From Massilia sp. ZL223 (GTDB lineage: Bacteria; Pseudomonadota; Gammaproteobacteria; Burkholderiales; Burkholderiaceae_D), in assembly GCF_018119395.1 (NCBI RefSeq), contig NZ_JAGPWD010000023.1, positions 1 to 64,000 of the forward strand: DNA of 64,000 nucleotides, given 5' to 3'. Positions 1-8,683 of this stretch are shown here, in pieces. The notes under the pieces are model-generated. The model was not told the origin of the DNA and did no database searches. It was given only the letters and a program-made list of their open reading frames with translations. Made by a program: the position numbers and the translations under genes. Position 1 is the first letter of the stretch; each line of letters opens with the position of its first letter.

Positions 1-122
1 CCGCCCCCCCCCCCCCCGGGCCGCCCCCCCCCCCCCCCCCGCCACCCCCCGGGGGGGGGCGCCCCCCCCCGGCCCCCCGCCCCCCCCCCCCCAACCCCCC
101 CCCCCCGCCCCCCCCCCCCCCC
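1..122. other. C-rich low-complexity block, probable assembly artefact
   Basis: The first 122 bases are almost entirely C with a few G and A, unlike anything else in the window apart from the G-rich block near 7.8 kb. It lies 18 bases beyond the stop codon of the TonB-dependent receptor. It encodes nothing recognisable. I read it as sequencing or gap-filling noise at a contig end, not as biological sequence. Confidence 0.8.
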
Positions 123-140
123 GACGGTCTTTAGGCTGAC

Positions 141-2402
141 TTAGAAGTTCGCTTTGAACTGCACACCATAAGTGCGCGGCTCGTTGACGATACCAGTCAG
201 GTTGTTGAAGTCGATCGCGCCCAGCGCCTGGATACGGTTGGTGATGTTGCGGCCGTAAGCTGCCACTTCATACTTGCCGTCGTTCCAGCGATAGCCCACG
301 CGCAGGCCGCCTTCCAGCAGTTCCTTCGCCTTGTACTCGGCCGCTTCGTACAGGAAGAAGTTGTACGAGGTGCGGTAAGCCCAGTCGGTGAAGGCGTAGA
401 TCTCGCCGTTGCCCAGCGGCTGGCTGAAGCGCAGGGTGAGGTTGTGCTGCCACTTCGGTGCGCGCGGCAGCGGGTTGCCGTCGATGATGGCGGCGGAGCC
501 GATCACGTTGCCGTTCGCGTCCGTGAAGGTGCGGCGCGGATCCAGGGTGGTGCAGCCGCTGCCGCAGGACTGCACGAACAGGTTCGGGTCCTTGATCTCG
601 GTGTCGTTGTAGCTGGTGCCGAAGGTCATGCTCCAGGCGTCGCTCAGGTTGGCCTGGAAGTCCAGTTCGACGCCGCGGCCGGTGACCTTGTCGGCGTTGA
701 CCAGCTGGTTCATGTTGACGGTGCCGGAACCCGCGGTCAGCTGCTTGTCCTTCATGCGGTAGTCGAACACGGTGGCCGACATGCGCGCACGGCGGTCGAA
801 CAGGTCCTGCTTGACGCCGAATTCCACCGACACGATCTTCTCGGCGTCAGCCTGCGACGGCAGCGAGGTCAGGTCGAACAGGCGGCCCTGCATGGAGGCG
901 GCGCGGTAGCCGGTCGCGATGCGGCCGAACAGGTTGGTGTCCTTGTTCAGGGTGTAGGTACCGCTCAGGTCCCAGCTCACGTTGTTCGACGAATCGTGCA
1001 GCGGCAGGTTGGTCGAACCGCCGGTCTCGATGCGGCGCGCCACGAAGTCCTTCTTGTCCTTGGTGTAGCGCAGGCCGGCGCGCAGCTTGAACGCGTCGGT
1101 GACGGTGTAGTTGACGGTGCCGAACACCGCCCACGACTTGGCGTCCTGGTTCTGGGTCGCGTAGTTGAAGTTCTGCGGATTGCCCGGCGCCAGGGAGTCG
1201 AAGGAGATCGAATCGATCTGGATCTGCTCGTCGAAGTAGAACAGGCCGGCGATCCACTGCAGCGGGCCCTTGTTGTTGGACTCGACGCGGAATTCCTGCG
1301 ACAGCTGCTTATGGTCCGGAATCAGGTCGGCGGTCTCCACCACGAAGGGGATGAAGCCCGGACCCATCGGCTGCGCATAGACGGCGCCGTAGCCGCCGTC
1401 GACGTCGGCGCGGCTGAAGAATTCCAGGGTCTCGTAGCCGGTGATCGAGTGGAAGGTCAGGCCCGGGGTATCCCAGCGCAGGCGCAGGCTGGCGCCCTTG
1501 TTCTTCAGGCTTTGGGTGTTCAGGCCGTCGGTCGGGTAGGACTTGTAGTCGAAGTTGTCGACCAGCTCGTTGGTGCCCTTCTTCAGGATGTTCGCGCGGA
1601 ACAGGGTGGCGTTGCCGTCCATGTCGCGGGCGTGCAGGTTGAGCAGCGCGCTGAAGTCCTTGGTCGGCTTGAGCAGGAACTGGATGCGGCCGGCGTTGTC
1701 CTTGTAGCCTTCGAAGTCGCGGGTCGGCGCGTTCGGGCGGTCGTTGTGCACGCGGTCGCCGCGGTGCTGCGACTGCACCGAGATACGGGTGGCGAAGACG
1801 TCGTTGGCCGGGATGTTGATGGCGCCTTCGATGTTGCGCACGCGGTCCTTGCCGAAGCCGACGTTGACGTAGCCTTCCTTGCGGAACACCGGCTTGGCCG
1901 AGTCGAACTTGATCACGCCGGCCGGCGAGTTACGGCCGAACAGGGTGCCCTGCGGGCCGCGCAGCACTTCGATCTGGTCCACGTCGAACACCGGGAAGCC
2001 CTTCAGCATCGGGTTTTCCTGGACGATGTCGTCCATCACCAGGCCGACCGGCTGCGACGCGTTCAGGTCGAAGTCGGTGTTGCCCAGGCCGCGGATGTAG
2101 AAGCGCGGGAAGGTGCGGCCATAGTCCGATTCGACCGACACGGACGGCGAACGGCCGCTCAGGAAGCGGATGTCCTGGCCGCCCGAGGTCAGCACGTCCA
2201 GCTTCTCGCCCTTCACGGTGGCGATGGACATCGGCACGTCACGGATGTTTTCCGCGCGGCGCTGTGCGGTCACGATCACGGTCTCCAGCTGGCCGGGCTT
2301 CTTCGCCTCCTCGGCGGGCGGGGTTTCCTGGGCGCTGGCGTGCAGCGGGAAAGCGCTGGCGACGGCCAGGGCGAGCAGGGAATGCTTGAAGCGTGTATCC
2401 AT
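141..2402 (-). CDS. TonB-dependent outer-membrane receptor
   Basis: Outer-membrane gated channel that imports a bound substrate (siderophore, cobalamin or glycan type unknown) using energy from TonB. The chosen ATG at 2402 starts a clean signal peptide (MDTRFKHSLLALAVASAF, cleavage after ASA) and gives 753 residues; an in-frame upstream start at 2447 would bury it. A TonB-box-like stretch (LETVIVTAQRR) precedes the plug domain, which runs to about residue 190. The rest is beta-barrel, ending YGVQFKANF with the terminal Phe expected by the BAM machinery. It is divergent from the PH-domain gene. The style (AENIRDVPMSIATVKG) resembles the large carbohydrate or phenolic receptor families; the substrate cannot be told. 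Confidence 0.93.
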   Translation of the reverse strand: MDTRFKHSLLALAVASAFPLHASAQETPPAEEAKKPGQLETVIVTAQRRAENIRDVPMSIATVKGEKLDVLTSGGQDIRFLSGRSPSVSVESDYGRTFPRFYIRGLGNTDFDLNASQPVGLVMDDIVQENPMLKGFPVFDVDQIEVLRGPQGTLFGRNSPAGVIKFDSAKPVFRKEGYVNVGFGKDRVRNIEGAINIPANDVFATRISVQSQHRGDRVHNDRPNAPTRDFEGYKDNAGRIQFLLKPTKDFSALLNLHARDMDGNATLFRANILKKGTNELVDNFDYKSYPTDGLNTQSLKNKGASLRLRWDTPGLTFHSITGYETLEFFSRADVDGGYGAVYAQPMGPGFIPFVVETADLIPDHKQLSQEFRVESNNKGPLQWIAGLFYFDEQIQIDSISFDSLAPGNPQNFNYATQNQDAKSWAVFGTVNYTVTDAFKLRAGLRYTKDKKDFVARRIETGGSTNLPLHDSSNNVSWDLSGTYTLNKDTNLFGRIATGYRAASMQGRLFDLTSLPSQADAEKIVSVEFGVKQDLFDRRARMSATVFDYRMKDKQLTAGSGTVNMNQLVNADKVTGRGVELDFQANLSDAWSMTFGTSYNDTEIKDPNLFVQSCGSGCTTLDPRRTFTDANGNVIGSAAIIDGNPLPRAPKWQHNLTLRFSQPLGNGEIYAFTDWAYRTSYNFFLYEAAEYKAKELLEGGLRVGYRWNDGKYEVAAYGRNITNRIQALGAIDFNNLTGIVNEPRTYGVQFKANF

Positions 2403-2649
2403 ACCGATGTCCAATCTATAAGAAAAGTCACTCGCTGCCGCCGGCACGCGTCATGCGCCTGGCGCCTGTTGCATAGACAGGATGAGCAAAACTTGTAGTT
2501 TGACTAAGTGGTCGAGGGTTAATCAAGCGTAAAGACATAAAATACAGAAGTTCGTTGTGAGAGAGCAACATCGTGTCGGGAGAAGGAGGGCGCAAGACGC
2601 AGATTTACGTGTATAAAAGGACATCTTTCACAGCGATGGAGTCCTGGAC

Positions 2650-3255
2650 ATGTTCAAGAAGCTGGCCGCAGAGGCCCTCGGCATCAGCGATATCGGCGTG
2701 ATCGTCTCGCCCAAGGATTACGACAAGGTCGACGCCGACGATTACCTGTTCTCGGAAGACGGCGAGCAGATCTTCTTCCTCATCAAGAGCAAGAAGGACG
2801 AGTACTGCTTCACCAACGTGGCGCTGATCCACGTGGACGGCGATTCCGCCGTGTCCTCGAAGCGCTCGATCAAGCGCTACGAATACGCGTCCACCCATAT
2901 CTCCGACGTCAGCATCGAAACCGCCGGTACGCTCGACATGGACGTCGAACTCAAATTCCGGGCCGGCGACACGACCTTCAGCATCGACGTCAAGAAATCC
3001 CACATCGAACAGCTCAAGGACATCTACAAGGCCCTGATCTCGATCGGCAAGCAGCAGCACCGCGATGCCGTCGGCCGCGACAACGCCCTGCGCGCGCTGG
3101 ACGCCACCGCGTCGATGCACAAGTTGAATACGGCGCCGGCGGGCGGCGTGGCGGGCCAGTTCGGCGAACTGCTGGCCGCCGTGAACACTGCGATGCTGGA
3201 GACGCACACCAAATGCGACTTCAGCGACGTGTTCAGCAAATACATCCATAACTGA
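2650..3255 (+). CDS. bacterial PH domain protein
   Basis: 201-residue cytoplasmic protein without signal peptide or membrane segment. Its first 125 residues (MFKKLAAEALGISDIGVIVSPKD onwards, with FLIKSKKDEYCFTNVALIHVDG) match my memory of the bacterial pleckstrin-homology family bPH_1, a small beta-barrel fold of unknown cellular role. The C-terminal 75 residues are helical and variable. A GGAG at 2638-2641 sits 8 bases before the ATG. It stands alone between the divergent TonB receptor and the deoxyinosine glycosylase gene, so neighbours say little about function. Confidence 0.7.
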   Translation: MFKKLAAEALGISDIGVIVSPKDYDKVDADDYLFSEDGEQIFFLIKSKKDEYCFTNVALIHVDGDSAVSSKRSIKRYEYASTHISDVSIETAGTLDMDVELKFRAGDTTFSIDVKKSHIEQLKDIYKALISIGKQQHRDAVGRDNALRALDATASMHKLNTAPAGGVAGQFGELLAAVNTAMLETHTKCDFSDVFSKYIHN

Positions 3256-3303
3256 TCCACGAAGCGCGCATCGGGTTCGGCATCGCGAGGCTACAATGCC
3301 CCC

Positions 3304-3855
3304 ATGCCGAACCCCCTCGATACCCCGACTTCCGCGACCCTTACCGGGCTTGCCCCGGTCATCGACGCCGGGACCCGCATCCTCGTCCTCGGCAGCTTCC
3401 CCGGCGCCGCCTCGCTCGCCGCCCAGCAGTATTACGCCCATCCGCGCAACCAGTTCTGGCGCCTGATTTCCTCGGTCATCGGCGAAGACCTGGCCGCGCT
3501 GCCTTACGCCGAGCGCCTGCCGCGCCTGCTCGCGCACCACGTGGGATTGTGGGACGTGCTGGCCGCCTGCGAGCGCGAAGGCAGCCTCGATTCCGCGATC
3601 CGCAAGCCGGCCGCCAACGATTTCGAGCGCCTGCGCGCACTATGCCCGCGGCTGGAGACGGTGGGATTCAATGGCCAGGCCTCGGGCAAGTTCGCGCCCC
3701 AGTTCGCGCAGCACGGCTACCGCACCGTGGTCCTGCCGTCGTCCTCGCCTGCGCACATGGCGCTGAGTTTTGAGCAGAAATTGCAGGTATGGCGCCAGCT
3801 GGCCGTGGATCCCGGCGAGGATCGCGCATCACCGGTGCAGGGATCGCTACTCTGA
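3304..3855 (+). CDS. DNA-deoxyinosine glycosylase (UDG superfamily)
   Basis: Base-excision repair enzyme of the hypoxanthine-DNA glycosylase branch of the uracil-DNA glycosylase superfamily; it removes deaminated adenine. The 183-residue protein carries the family hallmark near residue 28 (LVLGSFPGAASLA) followed by the HPRNQFW segment, an aromatic-rich centre (GLWDVLAACEREGSLDSAI) and a C-terminal LPSSSPAHM motif. All three fit the family, and the length is normal. Its 3' end overlaps the convergent esterase gene by 9 bases. With the 3-methyladenine glycosylase and photolyase genes further on it forms a loose cluster of DNA-repair genes, which may be coincidence. Confidence 0.85.
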   Translation: MPNPLDTPTSATLTGLAPVIDAGTRILVLGSFPGAASLAAQQYYAHPRNQFWRLISSVIGEDLAALPYAERLPRLLAHHVGLWDVLAACEREGSLDSAIRKPAANDFERLRALCPRLETVGFNGQASGKFAPQFAQHGYRTVVLPSSSPAHMALSFEQKLQVWRQLAVDPGEDRASPVQGSLL

Positions 3856-4851
3856 CATTGCCTGCGAGATCGCGGCGAACGAGGTATCGAAGCGGTAGGG
3901 GATGTTCAGGTGGCTGTCGTCGAATTCCTGGTGGACGACGGCGATGCCGTGCCGGGCCAGGCGGTCGCGGAAGATGCGCGCGCCGAACTGCAGGTTGAAT
4001 TCATCCTGGGTGCCGGCGTCCAGGTAGATCAGGCGCAGCGAGGCCAGGGCCTCCAGATATTCGTCCACCAGGTGCACGGGATCGTGGCGCAGCCATTGCG
4101 CCCACACGGCGTCGTTGATTTCCGCCGTGTGCGGATCGAAGGGCAGCGCGAATCCGTGCGGCAGGGCAGGGTCGGGCGAGTAGCACGAAGCCATGGCCAG
4201 GGTGTTGACGACCGCGCGGTAGGCGGCGTCGCGTGGACGGTGGGTATGCAGGTCGCGCATCAGCCGATCGAGTCCGCCCAGCCGGCCGATCGAACGCGCG
4301 CAGGTGACGAAGGCCGGTTTGTAGCACAGCTCGAAATACAGGTCGCCGCTGTGCGAGGCCGTCAGCGCGAATATGTCGGGATGACGCATCGCCAGCATCA
4401 GCGCGCCATAGCCGCCCGAGCTTTTTCCCGCCACCGCGCGGTACTCGCGCCGCGCCAGCGTGCGGTAGCTGCGGTCGATGTAGGGGACCAGTTCGTCGAC
4501 GAGATGGTCTTCGTAGCGGCCGGTGGCCGGTGAATTGATGTACTGGCTGCCGCCCAGGCGGGTCAGGCAATCCGGCATGACGACGATGAAGGGGCGGACC
4601 GTGCCGCCGGCGATCAGGCGGTCCATGCGCTGAGCGATGTTCTCATCCCATACCGTGTCGTTCAGGAAGGTCGTGCCGCGGCCATTGAATCCAGCCAGCA
4701 GGTAGACGACGGGATAGTGTTGCGACGGGTTCTCGTCGTATCCCGGCGGCAGGTAGACCGGCACGATGCGCCGCGCGGGATCGCCCATCGCATTGTTGGC
4801 GAGGACGGTACTGTCGAAGGTATCGAGGACGATGCGGCCGGACGAGCTCAA
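3847..4851 (-). CDS. esterase D-type alpha/beta hydrolase
   Basis: 334-residue putative esterase of the EstD/Fes-like alpha/beta-hydrolase family, probably cytoplasmic since no signal peptide is visible. It opens with the family pattern RRIVPVYLPPGYDENP and HYPVVYLLAGF. The nucleophile elbow is GKSSGGYGA near residue 193, and a late ...FDDSHLN near residue 310 supplies the probable catalytic His. The start is uncertain: the frame begins at a TTG (4851) with no clear ribosome-binding site, and the next Met is at residue 22. Substrate unknown. It converges with, and overlaps by 9 bases, the deoxyinosine glycosylase gene. Confidence 0.8.
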   Translation of the reverse strand: MSSSGRIVLDTFDSTVLANNAMGDPARRIVPVYLPPGYDENPSQHYPVVYLLAGFNGRGTTFLNDTVWDENIAQRMDRLIAGGTVRPFIVVMPDCLTRLGGSQYINSPATGRYEDHLVDELVPYIDRSYRTLARREYRAVAGKSSGGYGALMLAMRHPDIFALTASHSGDLYFELCYKPAFVTCARSIGRLGGLDRLMRDLHTHRPRDAAYRAVVNTLAMASCYSPDPALPHGFALPFDPHTAEINDAVWAQWLRHDPVHLVDEYLEALASLRLIYLDAGTQDEFNLQFGARIFRDRLARHGIAVVHQEFDDSHLNIPYRFDTSFAAISQAMSE

Positions 4852-4919
4852 TGGTGGATTCGCGAGGCAAGGGGACGCTCAAGTATAGCAGTCGCGTTCC
4901 CCCGCCATGGCATCCGCCG

Positions 4920-6089
4920 TCAGCGCAGCCGAGCCCCCGTCTGCGCAATGCTGCGCAGGTAGGCCAGCTTGGCCGAATAGATATCGCGGTTGCTCTTCCT
5001 GGTGCTGTTGTCGACCGCCAGCGCGATGTGCTCGCGGGCGTCGACCAGTTCGCCCAGGCGCAGGTGCGCAATGCCGAGCCAGAAGCGGAACTCGTCGTTG
5101 TAGGGCGAGCGCTTGATCTCGCGTTCGAACAAGTCCTTGGCCTCGTCGTTATCGCCGGCCTTGAGCGCCGCCATCCCCTTGTCGAAGAAGTAGTAGGGGG
5201 GATAGGGCTCGATGCTGGCGATCCGCTTTTCCAGTTCCTGCGCTTCCAGCGGGCGGCCGAGGGCCAGCAGCACCGGCTGCAGGTTGCGCAGCACGGACAC
5301 GTTTTCGGGTTCGCGCGACAGCGCGGCGCGGAAGGTCTGCTCGGCGAGCGTCATGTCGCCATGGCGCTGGTAGACCACGCCGAGCGTGTTGAGCGGCTGT
5401 ACCGCGCCGGGACGCGCCGACACCGCCGCCTTGGCCCACCAGTAGGCGTCGTTGACGCGCTGCTGCACCAGGGCTTCGGCGGCGCGGTTGTTCAGGTAGA
5501 GCGAGACGATGTCTTCCTCTTCCAGCGCGCGGCTGCGCAGCTTGGCCGCGTCGGCCGGCGGCAGGAAGTCCACCACCAGGTGGCGGCTGGTGTCGAAGCC
5601 GTTCTGGACGTCGCCGATCCGGTCGCCGATGCTGATGTTAACGTGGTTGCTGGCCAGGTACAAGCCACCCATGCGGCTCCACATCTCGTCCGTGGTGACG
5701 CTCTGGAACTGCACCGGCATGCCCAGCGCCTTGGCGAACGCGGCCGTCATGATCACCAGCGACAGGCAGTTGCCCGAGCGCACCGCATAGGTCTGGGCGG
5801 CGGTGCGGGTGGTCGTGGACTCGTATTCGAGCTTCAGGTCGGTCTTGCTGTACAGCGCATCGACCAGGCCATGGCGCGAGCCGCGCGAGCGCAGGGTCTG
5901 CGTGAACGCGGGACTGCTGATGTAGGCCTTCATGGCCGGACTGAGCGTAAACAGCTCGTCGGCGCTCACGGGCTCGGACGGCGGCGCGAAGCCGGCGTCG
6001 GCAAACAGGGCGGTCGGGGCGGGTGGCGGCGCCACGCTGGCGCATCCGGCGAGTGCTGCCGACAGCAGCAACAGAATCAGGCGCTTCAT
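4920..6089 (-). CDS. transglutaminase-like / TPR lipoprotein
   Basis: 389-residue predicted lipoprotein. The ATG at 6089 was chosen because a strong AGGAGGAGA lies just before it and it begins a lipobox signal (MKRLILLLLSAALAGC). Residues about 95-180 resemble a transglutaminase-like cysteine protease fold: Cys in VRSGNCLSL, His in LASNHVNISIGD. From about 200 on there are tetratricopeptide repeats (NTLGVVYQRHGDMTLAEQTF, FDKGMAALKAGDNDEAKDLF, FRFWLGIAHLRLGELVDARE). It probably acts in the periplasm as a protein-binding scaffold or peptidase. Specific role unknown. Confidence 0.75.
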   Translation of the reverse strand: MKRLILLLLSAALAGCASVAPPPAPTALFADAGFAPPSEPVSADELFTLSPAMKAYISSPAFTQTLRSRGSRHGLVDALYSKTDLKLEYESTTTRTAAQTYAVRSGNCLSLVIMTAAFAKALGMPVQFQSVTTDEMWSRMGGLYLASNHVNISIGDRIGDVQNGFDTSRHLVVDFLPPADAAKLRSRALEEEDIVSLYLNNRAAEALVQQRVNDAYWWAKAAVSARPGAVQPLNTLGVVYQRHGDMTLAEQTFRAALSREPENVSVLRNLQPVLLALGRPLEAQELEKRIASIEPYPPYYFFDKGMAALKAGDNDEAKDLFEREIKRSPYNDEFRFWLGIAHLRLGELVDAREHIALAVDNSTRKSNRDIYSAKLAYLRSIAQTGARLR

Positions 6090-6157
6090 GTCTCCTCCTG
6101 CGCAACTACTTTTAGCCAAGTATCTGCCTGAAGGGAGAGGAAGTCAAAAGTATGTAT

Positions 6158-7015
6158 TTATTCTTCGTGAAAAGCTTCGAGCAATTCGTCGAACAATTCG
6201 GCCGTTTCCTCGCCGGAAAGGCCAAGATAAGCGCAGGCGGCGTCGCCTGCCTTGCCCCATTCCAGCGACTCGGGCTGGCCCTGGTAGCTGCACAGGGCGC
6301 TTTCCGCCAGCACCGACAGCGCCACCAGCGAACGCACGGTGGATGCGGTCGAGGCGTCGTCGAGGACGCTGAAATCGTGGTGGTGCAGGATGGCCCAGCC
6401 GACATCGCCCGACAGGCCCCAGTTGCGCGCCAGCAGGCAGCCGACCGCCGCGTGGCTGGTGTTGTGGCGCTCGTCCTCCAGCGCCGTGAACGGGCGCACC
6501 ATTTCCAGCGAGGCGGCGGCGTAGGTCGCGGCATAGTCGGGGAAGCGGTCCATCAGCAGCGGCACGCCAGTGTCGCAGAACAGGCCGAAGGTGTGGGCCA
6601 CGTCCGGCTCGCCGATGCGCAGGCGGCGCGACAGGAACACCATGGCTTGCGCGCGGCGCGAGGAGATGTCCCAGAAGCTTGCCAGTTCGGCACTATTGGC
6701 GGGAATCGCCTGGCGCGCCAGCAGGCCCGTCATCAGGGCCGCCACCTGGTTGATGCCCAGGAACAGAATGGCCTGCTCGACCGACTTGGCCTTGCGGCGT
6801 CCGCCAAAGATCGAGGAATTGGCCAGCTTGAGCAGCGCGCCGGACATGCCGACGTCACTCGCCACGATCTTGCCGATTGCCTCAGGCGACGGATCTTCCG
6901 ACGCCAGCTCGCGCTGCATGTCGGCCAGCAGGCTGGGACGCGGCGGAATGCGGATCGACTTGATCAGGGCATCGACCTGATCGACCTGCTGAATGGGTTC
7001 GGCGACGGTGTTCAT
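6158..7015 (-). CDS. HDOD domain signalling protein
   Basis: 285-residue cytoplasmic protein made essentially of one HDOD domain, a helical relative of HD phosphohydrolases usually without catalytic activity and found in chemotaxis, DNA-repair and cyclic-di-GMP networks. Family hallmarks are IPPRPSLLADMQRELASEDPS, then IGKIVASDVGMSGALLKLANS, and VEQAILFLGINQVAALMTG. The ATG at 7015 (MNTVAEPIQQ) is preferred to an in-frame start 19 codons upstream, which would add a Cys-rich tail unlike the family. It is a single gene divergent from the 3-methyladenine glycosylase gene. Confidence 0.85.
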   Translation of the reverse strand: MNTVAEPIQQVDQVDALIKSIRIPPRPSLLADMQRELASEDPSPEAIGKIVASDVGMSGALLKLANSSIFGGRRKAKSVEQAILFLGINQVAALMTGLLARQAIPANSAELASFWDISSRRAQAMVFLSRRLRIGEPDVAHTFGLFCDTGVPLLMDRFPDYAATYAAASLEMVRPFTALEDERHNTSHAAVGCLLARNWGLSGDVGWAILHHHDFSVLDDASTASTVRSLVALSVLAESALCSYQGQPESLEWGKAGDAACAYLGLSGEETAELFDELLEAFHEE

Positions 7016-7157
7016 GGGAAAGGATGGGTGCTTCTGGGAAAGGCAACAACAGGCGTCACTATAACCCAGCAAGAATTAACTTGCAGCAAAGCAATGCGAT
7101 CTGTGTGTCAATTTCACCAAAACGCCGGGTCAATCTGACCCGGGATAGAATCGAAGC

Positions 7158-7727
7158 ATGGCTATTTCGATAATTGCGGGAATTGATTTTTCGGCGCCGG
7201 CGGAGATCGTGGCGCGCCAGCTGATCGGGGTCACGGTGCTGGTCGACGGGGTCGGCGGGCGCATCGTCGAGACCGAGGCCTACGACCGCGAAGACCCGGC
7301 CTCGCACGCCTATTCCGGTCCCACCGAGCGCAATGCCTCCATGTTCGGGCCGCCGGCACATGCCTATGTCTACCGTTCCTACGGCATCCATTGGTGCCTG
7401 AACTTCGTGTGCCGCGAAGCGGGGCATGGGGCAGGGGTCCTGATCCGGGCGCTGGAGCCGGTGGCGGGGCTGGACGTGATGCGCGCGCGGCGCGATGCGG
7501 ACGACGAGTGGCTGCTGTGTTCCGGGCCGGGCAAGCTGTGCCAGGCGCTGGGCGTCACGCGGGCGCTCAACGGCATGCCGCTGTCGGCGCCGCCTTTCGA
7601 GCTGCTGCCGGCGCCGCGCGAGCTGCCGGTCGTGGAGGGGCCGCGCATCGGCATCTCGAAGGCGGTGGACGTGCCGTGGCGCTTCGGGCTGGCCGGGTCG
7701 CGCTTCGTGAGCAGGCCGTTCAGGTAG
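7158..7727 (+). CDS. DNA-3-methyladenine glycosylase (AAG/MPG family)
   Basis: Base-excision repair enzyme that removes alkylated purines and hypoxanthine from DNA. The 189-residue protein has the eukaryotic-type AAG fold: ARQLIGVTVLVDGVGGRIVETEAY, then the HAYSGPTERNASMFGPPAHAYVYRSYGIHWCLN block with the catalytic Glu and base-flipping Tyr region, and SGPGKLCQALGV towards the end. Length is typical. An inverted repeat (7729-7749) follows the stop codon immediately. Its substrate range overlaps that of the deoxyinosine glycosylase 3.3 kb upstream. Confidence 0.93.
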   Translation: MAISIIAGIDFSAPAEIVARQLIGVTVLVDGVGGRIVETEAYDREDPASHAYSGPTERNASMFGPPAHAYVYRSYGIHWCLNFVCREAGHGAGVLIRALEPVAGLDVMRARRDADDEWLLCSGPGKLCQALGVTRALNGMPLSAPPFELLPAPRELPVVEGPRIGISKAVDVPWRFGLAGSRFVSRPFR

Positions 7728-7728
7728 G

Positions 7729-7749
7729 GTGGACGGCTTTGCCGTCCAC
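7729..7749. repeat. 9-bp perfect inverted repeat after the glycosylase gene
   Basis: GTGGACGGC (7729-7737), loop TTT, then GCCGTCCAC (7741-7749). It begins two bases after the stop codon at 7725-7727. No T-tract follows, so it is either a weak terminator hairpin or a member of a dispersed palindrome family; only this copy was noticed in the window. Confidence 0.7.
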
Positions 7750-7808
7750 GCGGTGATCGTCGGCGGCGAGATCATCCCGCAAGAAATCGGAGGCGGTGGC
7801 TGTCGCCG

Positions 7809-7903
7809 CGGGGGGGGGGGGGGGGGGGGCCCCCCCCGGGGGGGCCGGGGGCGGGGGGGGGGGGGGGGGGGGTTTTGGGGGGGGGGGGGGGGGGGGGGGC
7901 GGG
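7809..7903. other. G-rich homopolymer block, probable assembly artefact
   Basis: About 95 bases that are nearly all G, with a short run of C near 7831-7837 and four T near 7873. The block ends abruptly inside coding sequence for the C-terminal half of a photolyase. A true genomic homopolymer of this length is very unlikely. I read it as no-signal G calls or a collapsed gap that has replaced several hundred bases. Confidence 0.85.
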
Positions 7904-7904
7904 C

Positions 7905-8543
7905 CCCTCGACCTGGCTGTCCGAGCTGATCTGGCGGGATTTCTACGCCATGATCCTGTACCGGCATCCGCAGGTGGCGACGCGGGCCTTCAAGCCGGCC
8001 TTCGATGCGGTGCGGTGGGAGGATGGGCCGGAGGCAGAGGCATTGTTCGCGGCCTGGTGCGAGGGGCGGACCGGGTATCCGCTGGTGGATGCGGCGATGG
8101 CGCAGCTCAATCGCACCGGTTTCATGCACAACCGGCTGAGGATGGTGACGGCCAGTTTCCTGGTCAAGGACCTGGGGATCGACTGGCGGCGCGGGGAGCG
8201 CTACTTTGCGCTCAAGCTCAACGATTACGACATGGCCTCGAACAACGGCGGCTGGCAGTGGGCGGCGTCGACGGGCTGCGATGCGCAGCCGTGGTTCAGG
8301 ATTTTCAATCCGGTGACACAGTCGCAGAAGTTTGATGCGAAGGGGGAGTTCATTCGGCGCTGGGTGCCGCAGCTGCAGGCGCTGGATGCGAAGGAGATTC
8401 ATGCGCCGTGGCTGGTGGCGCCTCAAAAGCTCGCTGAGAAAGGGGTGGTGCTGGGGAGAGATTATCCAGGGCCGGTTGTCGATCATGACAAGGCTCGGCA
8501 GAGGACCTTGGAGCGGTTTAGTGTGGTGAAAAAACAGAGCTAA
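7905..8543 (+). CDS. phrB: deoxyribodipyrimidine photolyase, C-terminal part only
   Basis: About 212 residues of the FAD-binding C-terminal domain of a cryptochrome/photolyase, the enzyme that splits cyclobutane pyrimidine dimers with blue light. The family's most conserved stretch is intact: WLSELIWRDFY, EGRTGYPLVDAAMAQL, GFMHNRLRMVTASFLVKDL, IDWRRGERYFA, ASNNGGWQWAASTG, and FRIFNPVTQSQKFD. The N-terminal antenna-binding domain and first part of the helical domain (about 270 residues in typical PhrB) are missing; the frame runs into the G block. The gene is probably complete in the organism and broken here by assembly. Confidence 0.88.
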   Translation, partial: PSTWLSELIWRDFYAMILYRHPQVATRAFKPAFDAVRWEDGPEAEALFAAWCEGRTGYPLVDAAMAQLNRTGFMHNRLRMVTASFLVKDLGIDWRRGERYFALKLNDYDMASNNGGWQWAASTGCDAQPWFRIFNPVTQSQKFDAKGEFIRRWVPQLQALDAKEIHAPWLVAPQKLAEKGVVLGRDYPGPVVDHDKARQRTLERFSVVKKQS

Positions 8544-8556
8544 CGATGTGCACGGA

Positions 8557-8662
8557 AACTTGGGTTCCGGCCTTCGCCGGAACGACGTGCTGGAGCTAAC
8601 ACAGGGTTTCCTCTACCTCTAGCTCGGAGACCGTCGTCCCGGCGAAGGCCGGGACCCAAGTT
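8557..8662. repeat. inverted pair of REP-like palindromes
   Basis: Two copies of a roughly 31-base element facing each other: 8557-8587 in one orientation and 8632-8662 in the other, 44 bases apart. Each has the core CCGGCCTTCGCCGG or a close variant, flanked by AACTTGGG on one side and CGACG on the other. It lies between the convergent photolyase and chpA genes. The same element recurs near 23.8, 35.8, 39.8 and 60.4 kb. The pair could fold into a long hairpin and serve as a bidirectional terminator. Confidence 0.85.
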
Positions 8663-8683
8663 CGTGGAGCAGCCGCTAACGCA

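Noticed and set aside
444-2498. 684-codon frame opposite the TonB-dependent receptor
   Set aside because: Low-complexity Val/Ala/Gly/Arg shadow without motifs; the opposite strand has a signal peptide and barrel end.
7059-8486. Minus-strand frame crossing the G block with a long poly-Pro segment
   Set aside because: The poly-Pro stretch is only the translated G/C artefact; flanks are shadows of the glycosylase and photolyase genes.
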